Shown in pieces: positions 34,874-43,066 of a stretch of DNA of 64,000 nucleotides. This DNA is from Rubrobacter indicoceani (lineage in GTDB: Bacteria > Actinomycetota > Rubrobacteria > Rubrobacterales > Rubrobacteraceae). The first letter of the stretch is position 1, and every line of letters begins with the position of its first letter. A program made the translations under genes and the position numbers. The notes below the pieces were generated by a model. That model was not told where the DNA came from and did no database searches. It saw only the letters and a program-made list of their open reading frames with translations. Location of the stretch: NCBI RefSeq assembly GCF_003568865.1, contig NZ_CP031115.1, positions 2,666,001 to 2,730,000 of the forward strand. The letters run 5' to 3'.

Positions 34874-37324
34874 CTAACCTCCTACCCTCTCCGTGACCCC
34901 GGCTCTGCCGGAACCGGTCGTCTGTTCCGGATCTGGCCCTCCGCTACCGACCGGGGCCGAGGCGGTCGTCGTCGGGGCCGGAGCCGCTACGCCGTCCGCG
35001 TCGGCGAGCTTTGTAACCTTCACGGCCCCGACCTTGAAGAGCGGCTGCTTCGAGACCGGATCCCAGTCGGTGATCGTCAACTCGTTTGCGGCTCGCGGGT
35101 GTCCGTCCGGCCTCGCGCCCTTCTCGTCGAAGTAGCCATAGTGAAACGGCGCAAAGACGACGCCTTGCCTTATGCCGCTGATCCTGGCCCTCCCCTCCAC
35201 AGCCCCGCGCACCGATTCGAGGCGCACCACGTCGCCCTCCCCGATACCGAGACCCTCCGCATCGGAGGGGCAGATCTCGACCCAGACCTCGGGGGCGGCG
35301 GCGTTCAGCTGGGGGGCGCGAGCGGTCTTCGTGCGGGTATGGAAGTGGTAGATCGTACGCCCCGTGGTCAGCAGGAAGGGGTACTCTTCGCCCGGCTCCT
35401 CGTGGGTCGGGAGGTACTTGGCGGCCTTTATAAAGGCGCGACCGTTCGGCTCCATAGACCGGTGATCCGCCTCGGTGTTGACCGCCCCGGTGAGGAGGTC
35501 ATGCCCGTAGGTCTCGCAGGTCGTGGTGTAGGTGTTGAAGTTACTGTCGGTGTAGAACCGCTCGCTGCCCTCGGGGTTCTCCTCGTTGCAGGGCCACTGG
35601 ATGCCGCTTCCGCCCCGGAGCTTTTCATAGGTGAGACCCGTATAGTCGCAGAAGCGGCCCCTCGTGCACTCCTTCCAGGCTTCAAAGACCTCCTCGGGAT
35701 GCTCCCATTCTATAAGGGGCGCGCCGTCTTTGTCCTCAAAGCCCATTCGCTTTGCGTAGTCGAGAAAGATGTCGAGGTCGTGCTTCGCCTCGCCCGGCGG
35801 CTCGACCGCCGCCTCCGAGATGTGGACCGTACGGTCGGTATTCGTGTACGTCCCGGTCTTCTCGCCCCAGGTCGCCGCCGGGAGCACCACGTCCGCAAGC
35901 TCGGTCGTCTCGGTGGGGAAGATGTCCTGCACGACGACGAAGAGGTCCTCTTTGAGCAGTATGTCGCGGATACGGTGGAGTTCCGGGAGGGAGACCGCCG
36001 GGTTCGTGCCGCTGATCCAGAGCAGGTTTATGGAACCCTGCTCTGCGTAGCGCCAGATCTGCATCGCGTGCGTCGGCGGCGCCCAGTGCGGTATCTTCAT
36101 AACGTCCACGTTCCAGAGGTCCGCGAGTTCCTGGACGTGTTCTTTGTTGTCCCAGTTTCTGAAGGCGGGCAGGTCGCCGTTGGCCCCGGTCTCGCGGGTG
36201 TTCTGCGCCGTGGGCTGGCCGTTGAACTGCAGAACGCCGCATCCGGGGCGGCCGATCATGCCGCGCACGAGGTGGATGTTGTTGACCTGACACGCCGAAG
36301 CCGTCGCCTGGTGCGACTGGTAAACCCCCTGCAACACCGTCGAGAGGAGCCTCTGCGACCCCCCGATAAGCCTCGCGGCCTCCCGGATGTCCTCCGCCTC
36401 GACCTCGCAGATCCCTGCGGCCCACTCCGGCGTGCATTCGGCGACCGTCGCCTCCAACTCCTCGAAGCCCGTTGTGTGGGCCTCGATGTAGTCGCGGTCT
36501 GTCCAGCCGTTGGCGAGTATTTCGTGCAGTAAAGCGTTGAGGAGCGCCAGGTTGGTCCCGTTTTTTATAGCCAGGTGAACGGTCGCTTCTTTCGCCACGG
36601 GGGTCGGCCTCGGGTCCACGACGATGAGGTTCGGCGGGTCCTCTCCGGCGAGCCGGTCGAGGATGCGCATCCAGGTGACGGCCTGAGTTTCGGCCATGTT
36701 GTGACCGAAGAGCAGGATGGTGTCGGCGTGGTTTATGTCCGCGTAGGAGCCGGGCTGACCGTCGCTCCCGAAGCTCTCTTTCAGAGCCTGCCCGGCGGTC
36801 GCCGTGCAGAGGCGGGTGTTGCCATCCATGTGCGGCGTCCCGAGACCGGCCTTTCCAAGCACCCCGAGCGCGTAGTACTCCTCGAGGAAAAGCTGGCCCG
36901 TCGTGTAGAAGCCGAACGAGAGCGGCCCCTTCTCCTCCAGCAACTCCTTTGACCGCCCGACGATGCGCCCCATCGCCTCGTCCCACGAGGCTTCGACAAG
37001 CTCCCCGTTCTCGTCTCGGACAAGCGGCTTCGTCAGGCGGTCGGGAGAACCGTTCGCCTGCCAGCCGAAGAGGTCCTTCGGTCCGAGGCGGCCCCGGTTC
37101 ACCCGGTCTACGGCCCGGCCCCGCACCCCGACGATGCGCCCGTCCTTCACGGCGATATCGAGGGCGTCGCCGTTGGAGTGGAGAATCGAAGCCGTCTGCA
37201 CCCACTTGTCCACGTCGTCCTCGGAGACGCCTTCCTCAAGGAATTGATCCACCCTTACAGGCCACTCGCCGTCGCGTCCGAACGGGGTCCGCTGTCCCCA
37301 GGGTTCTTTTATACGGTCCGTCAT
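34874..37324 (-). CDS. Molybdopterin oxidoreductase without the N-terminal Fe-S motif
   Basis: 816 residues of the nitrate reductase / formate dehydrogenase-type family. Molybdenum-cofactor motifs are intact: NTRLCTATAG (Cys173, likely Mo ligand), LLFGHNMAETQ, VVDPRPTPVAKEA, GCGVLQFNGQPTAQNTRE, ISGTNPAVSLPE, PTETTELADVVLPAATWGEKTGT and a C-terminal dinucleotide-binding domain (LLTTGRTIYHFHTRTKT). The usual CxxCxxxC...C cluster at the start is missing: residues 42-53 read VQTASILHSNGD and the fourth position is GRLGPKD. Electrons must therefore enter differently. A Ser/Thr/Pro-rich tail ends the protein. Start ATG 37324 with GAGGG seven bases upstream. Substrate unknown. Confidence 0.85.
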   Translation of the reverse strand: MTDRIKEPWGQRTPFGRDGEWPVRVDQFLEEGVSEDDVDKWVQTASILHSNGDALDIAVKDGRIVGVRGRAVDRVNRGRLGPKDLFGWQANGSPDRLTKPLVRDENGELVEASWDEAMGRIVGRSKELLEEKGPLSFGFYTTGQLFLEEYYALGVLGKAGLGTPHMDGNTRLCTATAGQALKESFGSDGQPGSYADINHADTILLFGHNMAETQAVTWMRILDRLAGEDPPNLIVVDPRPTPVAKEATVHLAIKNGTNLALLNALLHEILANGWTDRDYIEAHTTGFEELEATVAECTPEWAAGICEVEAEDIREAARLIGGSQRLLSTVLQGVYQSHQATASACQVNNIHLVRGMIGRPGCGVLQFNGQPTAQNTRETGANGDLPAFRNWDNKEHVQELADLWNVDVMKIPHWAPPTHAMQIWRYAEQGSINLLWISGTNPAVSLPELHRIRDILLKEDLFVVVQDIFPTETTELADVVLPAATWGEKTGTYTNTDRTVHISEAAVEPPGEAKHDLDIFLDYAKRMGFEDKDGAPLIEWEHPEEVFEAWKECTRGRFCDYTGLTYEKLRGGSGIQWPCNEENPEGSERFYTDSNFNTYTTTCETYGHDLLTGAVNTEADHRSMEPNGRAFIKAAKYLPTHEEPGEEYPFLLTTGRTIYHFHTRTKTARAPQLNAAAPEVWVEICPSDAEGLGIGEGDVVRLESVRGAVEGRARISGIRQGVVFAPFHYGYFDEKGARPDGHPRAANELTITDWDPVSKQPLFKVGAVKVTKLADADGVAAPAPTTTASAPVGSGGPDPEQTTGSGRAGVTERVGG

Positions 37325-37454
37325 CGAATATCCCTCGCTCCGCTCGCAGATCCAGAAGATGCTCGATCAGAACATTCCCACACTCCGGCTCCAGGCAAAC
37401 GTACGTGTCGTCAGACGGGGTACCCACCTTGTCACCGAACAGGTCATTTTTCAT
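37236..37454 (-). CDS. Possible small Cys-containing protein upstream of the molybdoenzyme
   Basis: A 72-codon frame that begins MKNDLFGDKVGTPSDD and has a zinc-knuckle-like CLEPECGN. It overlaps the molybdoenzyme start by 89 bases, and its last 25 residues look like out-of-frame sequence. No ribosome binding site. The first 45 residues look protein-like and may be a real leader gene whose end has been altered; equally it may be chance. Confidence 0.25.
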   Translation of the reverse strand: MKNDLFGDKVGTPSDDTYVCLEPECGNVLIEHLLDLRAERGIFDDGPYKRTLGTADPVRTRRRVACKGGSIP

Positions 37455-37715
37455 GGTTCATGTCGTGCGGGAAGGGCGTCGAGCCTGCCGGGGGGTATCC
37501 GGGTGATGCGCAAGGTTCTACGCGGACGGTTCGGAGCTCGGGAAGGGCTGGAGCAGTCTCCCCGAAGCCGGGGTTCTCCGAAGTCTCTTGTTCATGGTCT
37601 CAGGGGCGGGGGTAAGCGAATAGTTCCTTATCCGTGAGCCCGTGTTCGACGCGATGCAGGGGGCAGCTGCCGAGCTCGGAGCGGAACGATGTACCCGTCT
37701 CGCCTCTGACGAGAG
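37325..37715. other. Mostly non-coding spacer upstream of the molybdoenzyme
   Basis: Apart from the doubtful small ORF ending in the molybdoenzyme gene, I see no gene. The promoter of the molybdoenzyme unit and the 3' end of the DUF4832 transcript should be here. No clear hairpin with a T-tract was found. Confidence 0.45.
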
Positions 37716-39428
37716 CTAGGCGGGGTTTGCGGCGGTTCGCTGGAAGGCGGGGATCCCGGGATCCGGGGATCTTATCGGCTCGCCGCCCAGTTGAACGCTG
37801 AGCTTCAGGTCGTTGTATCCGGTCTGCGGGTCCCAGACTGAAGAGCCGTTCGCGTCGCTCGCCAGCCGGATGGCGTATTCCGGTCTTGCGCCGAGTCTCG
37901 GTGCGGGGTCGGGGAGGCTCAGGGAGACTCTGTAGTCGCCGCTCTGGATGTCCGGGGGGATGCGGCCCCGGAGTACGATCCTCCGACGCTCTCCGGCCTC
38001 CCAGTTGCGGGCGTCGGCGTCGGTGCGAACGGAGTAGGCGATGTTCGTCCGGGTGTTCCTGAGGATCATCCACACGGGCCGTTCGTTGTAGGGTGCGGCG
38101 AAGCCCATGTTCTCAAGGTCGAGCGTCACGCTCAGGGTGTTGTTCGGTGAGAGCCGGGATGGGATACCGGCCTCTCTCAGAACAAACCGGTACCCGAGGC
38201 GGGAGCCGATCTCTTCGTAGATCCCCTGCGACCTCCAGCGGTCGTAGATGCCTTCGCGCAGGGCGTCGTACTGGCCGTTGTTCATGCAGTTCCAGTGCAT
38301 CTCCCCGAGTTCGGCGACGGTGTCGCTGTCCCCGAAGAAGCCGGGCTGGTCCGGGTTTATCCCGGAGGGCTCGCCGCTCATCACGACGTAGCGGCTGGTC
38401 GTTCTCTGAAACCGTCTCTCGGCCCGCTTTATCTCCCCGCCGTCGTTGGCGGGATGGTAGTACCCGCCCCGGTGCGAGGCGTCGTAGAGAAAAGAATCGT
38501 CCTGGAGGCCGATCCGGGACAGATCTCCACCGCTGTACGCCCGGTCGGCGGTGAGCCGTTCGCCGTAGACCTCGTCGTGCATCTGCCTGACGTGCGGTAT
38601 GTACCGGAGCGTCGCCATCCTGTTCTGCGGCAGAACTTCGAGAACCCGGTCTATTAGCCTTTTTGAGCTGTCGGAGAGACCGCTCGGATACGTTGCCGGG
38701 ACCGTCCCGAGGCCGAGCGGTCGCGGCCAGTCGAGAGAGAGCGAGGAGGAGAGGTGACCGTAGACATCCCCACCCTCGCCGCTGTAGTGCCACTCGCCGT
38801 AGTGTCCGACGAGGCCGACCTCGAGGTGGCTTATAACGTCGGCGTTCTCCTGGATGATCGGGGCGAGCTGGTCGAGGTGGGCGAGCATCCTGGAGGCCGG
38901 AGCGTCGGTCGGCTCGAACTCCTCGATGTTCCAAGTGTAGATAAAGCGCGGGATGAGCTTGACCCCCTCCTCGCGCGCCAGCCCGAAGTCGTACCTCGGA
39001 TGTTCGTCGAGGTACCGCTCCGGGATGTCCGAGTCACGATAATCGTAGAGCAGGTAGTACTTCCTTATAAGCGAGATGCCGTTCGACCGGTGTTCGCGCA
39101 GCTTTTCGGGGGTCAGGGCGTGCGCCTCGAACCCCGGCGGCGGCCTGTGAGGCATCGTCGTGTTGCCCCGGACGTAGATGCCGTCCTCATCGTAGGTGTC
39201 CTGAAGCGGGTCTATGGTCACAAACCAGCCGCGCTCCGGGTTGGGAAAGACATCGAGGCTCTCGGTGTAGCTCCGGCTCGAAACGTCGCCTTTTAGAAAC
39301 CCCGGAACGGACGCGGCCGCAAACAACCCGCCTCCGAGCGCGGCGAGCTTCAGAAAAGACCTCCGGCTTATCCACCCGGTCGCGGGGGCTCTCTCCGTGC
39401 TCTCTATGCTCGGCTCCGCTCGGGACAC
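37716..39428 (-). CDS. Tat-exported DUF4874/DUF4832 protein
   Basis: 570 residues. A twin-arginine signal (SRRSFLKLAALGGGLFAAASVPG) shows folded export. Residues about 60-330 are a DUF4874 TIM-barrel-like domain with NPERGWF at its start, IYTWNIEEFEP, and VGLVGHYGEWHY. A DUF4832 domain follows (YVVMSGEPSGI, ELGEMHWNCMN), then a C-terminal beta domain with RPVWMILRNTRTNIAYSV. These domains occur in secreted carbohydrate-related proteins and resemble glycoside hydrolases, but no activity is established. No operon partner is evident. Confidence 0.8.
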   Translation of the reverse strand: MSRAEPSIESTERAPATGWISRRSFLKLAALGGGLFAAASVPGFLKGDVSSRSYTESLDVFPNPERGWFVTIDPLQDTYDEDGIYVRGNTTMPHRPPPGFEAHALTPEKLREHRSNGISLIRKYYLLYDYRDSDIPERYLDEHPRYDFGLAREEGVKLIPRFIYTWNIEEFEPTDAPASRMLAHLDQLAPIIQENADVISHLEVGLVGHYGEWHYSGEGGDVYGHLSSSLSLDWPRPLGLGTVPATYPSGLSDSSKRLIDRVLEVLPQNRMATLRYIPHVRQMHDEVYGERLTADRAYSGGDLSRIGLQDDSFLYDASHRGGYYHPANDGGEIKRAERRFQRTTSRYVVMSGEPSGINPDQPGFFGDSDTVAELGEMHWNCMNNGQYDALREGIYDRWRSQGIYEEIGSRLGYRFVLREAGIPSRLSPNNTLSVTLDLENMGFAAPYNERPVWMILRNTRTNIAYSVRTDADARNWEAGERRRIVLRGRIPPDIQSGDYRVSLSLPDPAPRLGARPEYAIRLASDANGSSVWDPQTGYNDLKLSVQLGGEPIRSPDPGIPAFQRTAANPA

Positions 39429-39553
39429 AGAAAACCTGCAGGGTAACGGGGTTCCAACACCCCAAGACGTATATCACACCAGCCCGCGACGGGCCGGAAC
39501 AAGCCCGGCCCGCGCTGAACGGATGGAACGGATACGTCCCGTGACAATTCGGG

Positions 39554-40172
39554 CTAGACCTGCACGGCCTCCGGACGCGGCAGGGTGCAGGCTCCGGCCA
39601 CGCGGTCGGCCTCGGCGTTTGCGCTGGTGGTCGTATCGTCCACGTCGGTCTGGAAGGTCGCGTGGAATCGGTTGACCATGTTGCTCAGGCCGACGACCAT
39701 GCAGAGTTCGACGATCTGCTCGTCCGAGAAGTGTTCTGCGAGGTTCGAGTACGTTGCGTCGTCGATGAAGATGTCGCGGGTGAGGGTCTGAGCGTAGCGG
39801 ATTATCGCCGCTTCCTTTTCGGCATAGACGCCCTCGGGCAGCAGGTCGTCGCCGAGGTGGTTGAGCTGTTCGGTAGAAAGTCCCACGCTCCGACCGAGCA
39901 TGATGTGGGTGGGTATTCAGTAGTGGCAGTTGTTTACAACGGTGGCGGTCGTGTAGGCGAGCTCGCGTTCGGCGCCCGTGATCGTCCCCGTTCCCTCGCC
40001 GTAGAAAGCCCCCCGCAAAGTCGCTGAAACCCTTCAGGACGCCCGGGTTGTTCGCCATTTCGCGCTGGATGTTCAGCGCGAAGCCCGTCCCGGCGGCGGC
40101 GTAGGCTATGGCTTCTGCGACCTCGGGCGGCGTGCCCGGGGTGTCGTCCTGCCAGATCGTGATTCGGGCCAT
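39554..40172 (-). pseudogene. AhpD/carboxymuconolactone-decarboxylase-like gene: frameshift plus TGA at the CxxC motif
   Basis: From ATG 40172 (GGAAGAAAAG upstream) the frame reads MARITIWQDDTPGTPPEV through KGFSDFAG. At a run of six G (40009-40014) it is shifted by one base. The continuation AFYGEGTG, TGAERELAYTTATVVNN, CHY is followed by TGA (39919-39917) and then IPTHIMLGRSVGLST to the stop at 39554. Family members read CHYC-xxx-H there, so TGA stands exactly at the second, nucleophilic cysteine of the AhpD active site. With both lesions repaired the protein has about 205 residues. Either a dead gene or a selenoprotein with one assembly error in the G run. Confidence 0.7.
39882..39909 (-). 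promoter_or_regulatory. SECIS-like hairpin just after the in-frame TGA
   Basis: On the minus strand, starting 8 bases after the TGA, CCCAC pairs with GTGGG. Above a 5-base bulge, GCTC pairs with GAGC around the loop GGTCG, whose first base is 22 nucleotides after the TGA. A short upper stem, a loop beginning with GG and a spacing of 16-37 nucleotides are the published bacterial SECIS features. The match could be chance in G+C-rich DNA. Confidence 0.35.
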
Positions 40173-40286
40173 GTCTTTTCTTCCTTCATGTCTGTCTGCG
40201 TGGTTACGGCCTCCGGTCTGCGCGATGTCCTTCTCCGATGCGACCCCCTTTCGTGTCTCTGGCATCTCTGAATACGGTCGGGCCGT

Positions 40287-40990
40287 CTAGCAGCACCGAC
40301 CGTCCGGGAGGAGGCCGACCTGCCGGTCGAGGTCGAAGCGGATAAGGTTCCCGTAGTAGTCCCCCCTGCCGAGCGGGTACTCCTCCGGCGGCGAGCCCTT
40401 GCCGTGGCGGGCGGAGTTGACCCCGTAGTAGACCCGAGGCTCTATCTTCAGACAGCGTACCTCCAGCCAGTCGCCCGGCTCCGCGCCCTCGACGTGTACG
40501 GGGCCGGTCACGAGGTGCGGGCCCTCTCCGAGCTGCTCCATCTCCTCGTAGACCATGAACTGGTCGGGTAGGATGTCGGCTCCGGGATGTCCCAGCTCGC
40601 GAAGAAGTGATAGGGGTTGCCCTGATCGGGGAGTATCCCCTCGTGGGAGATCTGCTCTATCGTCACCACATCCCCGGACTTCACGCTCAGGACCGGCTCG
40701 GCGTCGCGGTTCGGCAGGAAGCCCCAGCCTAGAACCGCCGGGTCGTTGGACTTCAGGTAGTGGTACTTGCCGACCGAGGCATAGGTCCCCGTCGTGTTCT
40801 CACGGTTGCCGTCGTACTCCGGGTGGTGCAGGGGTCCGTGCGGCGCGTGGGGGGCCGCCTCGCTCGCCGAGGCCCGCAAAGCAAACGCCCCGCCGAACGC
40901 CGTGGCCCCGAGAGCTGCTCCGAGCGCGCCTCCCATCCGCAAGAGGAACCTGCCCCGGCTTAGCTCGCTACCAGAGATAAAGTCTCTCAA
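40287..40990 (-). pseudogene. Formamidase/acetamidase gene, frameshifted and truncated
   Basis: From TTG 40990 (AAGGGG upstream) the protein begins with a Tat-like signal (SRGRFLLRMGGALGAALG) and continues YHYLKSNDPAVLGWGF and ISHEGILPDQGNPYHF, an FmdA_AmdA-type hydrolase. One base is missing near 40578-40583 (GGAGCC for GGAGGCC), after which the other frame continues ILPDQFMVYEEMEQLGEG and GDYYGNLIRFDLDRQV. It stops at 40287, well short of the usual 320-400 residues. So there is a frameshift and a lost C-terminus. Confidence 0.75.
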
Positions 40991-41021
40991 CCGTTTCCCC
41001 TTCTTGTCGTCGGTTTGTTTT

Positions 41022-41368
41022 TCAAGCCGTGGACACCTCCAAAATGCCGACGTCCAGGACGAGCCTCCCGGAGGACTCGCCACAGACGGGGACGGTGATC
41101 TCCGCCCCGGGCTTCAGGCCGTCCACGATGGCGAGCGGTACGTGAACGGTTCTGATTCGACCGGAAACAGGCGCATCGCGGCGCTGTTTTTCAGGAGCGT
41201 TACAAGGGCCATGCCGTCCGGGGTGTTCCCGGCCCGGACGTACTGAACGCCAGCCGTACAACCCTGCGGCACGGGGTAGACCGGGTCTTCGAGGGGGGAC
41301 GGAGCGGCAGCGAGGTCCGTCCCCTGGAAGGTCGCTACCCTCTGGAGCAGCACGGTCGTGTACGCCAT
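41022..41368 (-). pseudogene. Frameshifted small gene of unknown function next to narK
   Basis: From ATG 41368 the frame reads MAYTTVLLQRVATFQGTDL and continues to MRLFPVESEPFT. A one-base loss near 41138-41145 then moves it to VPLAIVDGLKPGAEITVPV and LVLDVGILEVSTA, ending at 41022. The repaired product has about 115 residues, looks soluble and beta-rich, and has a single Cys. It starts 10 bases from the narK stop, so it probably belonged to that transcript. Family not recognised. Confidence 0.5.
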
Positions 41369-41378
41369 CAGCAGCCCC

Positions 41379-42809
41379 CTAGCAAGAAATCTCGGCGTTG
41401 CGTCGGGCGTAGAAGTAGTAGCAGACGGCGATGCACGCCACGTAGAAGGCGACAAAGAGCATCAGGGCGAACTGCGGGCCGCCCGTCGCGCCGATGGAGT
41501 ACTTGTACGCCTGCGGGATGGCGAAACCGCCGTAAGCCCCGATGGCTCCGACGAAGCCGATCACGAACGAGCCTTCCTTGAGACCGATCTCCCGCGCCCG
41601 GGACATCCCCGACTCGGAGCGGTCAACGGCCATGCGCTCTCGCTCGGTGCGGAATATCACCGGGATCATCCGGTACGTCGAGCCGTTGCCGATGCCGGTC
41701 AGGGCGAACATGACCATAAACGAGAGAAAGAACCCGAGGAAAGATCCCGCCTCAAGAAAGGCTAGAACCGAAACGACCCCGAGCGCCATCAGGGCGAACA
41801 CGACGAGCGTGACCCTGGCCCCGCCGACCCTGTCCGAGATCCAGCCCCCGAACGGGCGGGCCAGAGAACCAACGACCGGCCCGAGCGCGGCGAGCCACGT
41901 CGCCGACTGCTCCGAAAAGACTATCGCTATAAGCAGCGGGAAGCTCGCCGAGAAACCGATAAACGAGCCGAACGTCCCGATGTACAGAAAGCTCATCACC
42001 CAGGTGTGCTTTCTCTTGGCGACCGGGGCCTGCTCGCGGGGCGTGGCCTGGCTGATGTTCAGGTTGTTCATAAAGAAATAAGCGCAGGCCGCCGCAAGCA
42101 GGACAAGCGGAACCCAGAAAAACGCGGCGTTCTGGATGAATATCTGGGTCTCGGCCCCCGTAGTGGCGTCCGTCCGGGTCTGCGAACCGCCCCCGAAGAC
42201 CGCCCCCATCGCCGCAAAGGTGACAAGGAACGGCACGATCAACTGCACCACCCCGACCCCGAGGTTCCCCCCGGCGGCGTTCAGGCCGAGCGCGGCGCCC
42301 TTCTTCTCCCTCGGGAAGAAGTACCCGATGTTCGCCATGCTCGACGAGAAGTTCCCGCCCCCGAAGCCACCGAGAGCAGCCGCGACCGCGAACATCCAGA
42401 ACGGAGTGTTCGGGTTCTGGATGATGACGCCGAGCATGATAGTCGGGATCAGGAGCAGCAGGGCCGAGATGATCGTCCAGTTCCGCCCGCCGAACAGCCC
42501 GACGGCGAAGGTGTACGGAAAGCGCATCGTCGCTCCGACGAGCGGCGGCAGCGCGACGAGCGTGAAGAGCTGTCCCGGCGTGAACGAGTAGCCGACAAGC
42601 GGCAGAAGGGCTGCCACGATGGAGAACAACTGCCACACCGCAAAGCCGAGAAACTCCGCGAAGATGGAGAAGGCGAGGTTGCGCCGGGCGACCGTCCTTC
42701 CGGTCTTCTCCCAGAACGCCGGATCCTCCGGCCTCCAGTCCTCGATCCAGGCCCCGCCCGACCGGGCCTTCCCGCCCGTCCGATCCCTTGCCGTCGTGCC
42801 TGCCGACAT
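41379..42809 (-). CDS. narK: NarK/NasA-type nitrate/nitrite transporter (MFS)
   Basis: 476 residues and 12 helices. Nitrate-porter signatures: GLFGGRNWTIISALLLLIP, then GGFGGGNFSSSMANIGYFFP (nitrate signature 1) and TGIGNGSTYRMIPVIF (nitrate signature 2). The arginines that hold the anion are expected in MRFPYTF and the RPFGGWISDR segment, both seen. It is transcribed divergently from the nasA-nirBD genes across a 257-base spacer and would supply nitrate to them. Confidence 0.92.
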   Translation of the reverse strand: MSAGTTARDRTGGKARSGGAWIEDWRPEDPAFWEKTGRTVARRNLAFSIFAEFLGFAVWQLFSIVAALLPLVGYSFTPGQLFTLVALPPLVGATMRFPYTFAVGLFGGRNWTIISALLLLIPTIMLGVIIQNPNTPFWMFAVAAALGGFGGGNFSSSMANIGYFFPREKKGAALGLNAAGGNLGVGVVQLIVPFLVTFAAMGAVFGGGSQTRTDATTGAETQIFIQNAAFFWVPLVLLAAACAYFFMNNLNISQATPREQAPVAKRKHTWVMSFLYIGTFGSFIGFSASFPLLIAIVFSEQSATWLAALGPVVGSLARPFGGWISDRVGGARVTLVVFALMALGVVSVLAFLEAGSFLGFFLSFMVMFALTGIGNGSTYRMIPVIFRTERERMAVDRSESGMSRAREIGLKEGSFVIGFVGAIGAYGGFAIPQAYKYSIGATGGPQFALMLFVAFYVACIAVCYYFYARRNAEISC

Positions 42810-42857
42810 CCCGTCCCGCCTCTCTATTTGAGATTTCGCTTCACGGTGCTGTTCGTG

Positions 42858-42976
42858 AAGGGACCGGAACGCTTTTCCGGACCCAGCGAAATGCTAGACA
42901 GCCAGACCCCGAACGGTCTTTGGCAGACCGGAGCAAAATCCGCCGGGTATCTACATGCGAAGTTCATACACCCGGC
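42858..42976 (+). promoter_or_regulatory. Structured leader of the nasA operon: three successive hairpins
   Basis: Three inverted repeats in the narK-nasA spacer: CCGGAA/TTCCGG around 42863-42879, CGGTCT (42914-42919)/AGACCG (42925-42930), and GCCGGGT (42942-42948)/ACCCGGC (42970-42976). None is followed by a T run, so they are not ordinary terminators. Nitrate operons in other bacteria use leader-hairpin antitermination; loops here are not the hexaloops of ANTAR targets, so the mechanism is open. Confidence 0.3.
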
Positions 42977-43066
42977 CAATGTGGAAACGGCCCCGTCGCC
43001 GCTAATCTTTCACCTGCGAGTCGAGGGTGTGATCCCCCGCGTAAACTATTTCAGACCGGAGGCGGG

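Noticed and set aside
39882-39909. Calling the AhpD-like gene a definite selenoprotein
   Set aside because: The upstream frameshift and neighbouring broken genes make simple decay at least as likely; kept as a finding only.
42858-42930. ANTAR-type tandem hexaloop hairpins before nasA
   Set aside because: The loops are 5 or 7 bases, not 6, and no ANTAR protein gene is in the window.
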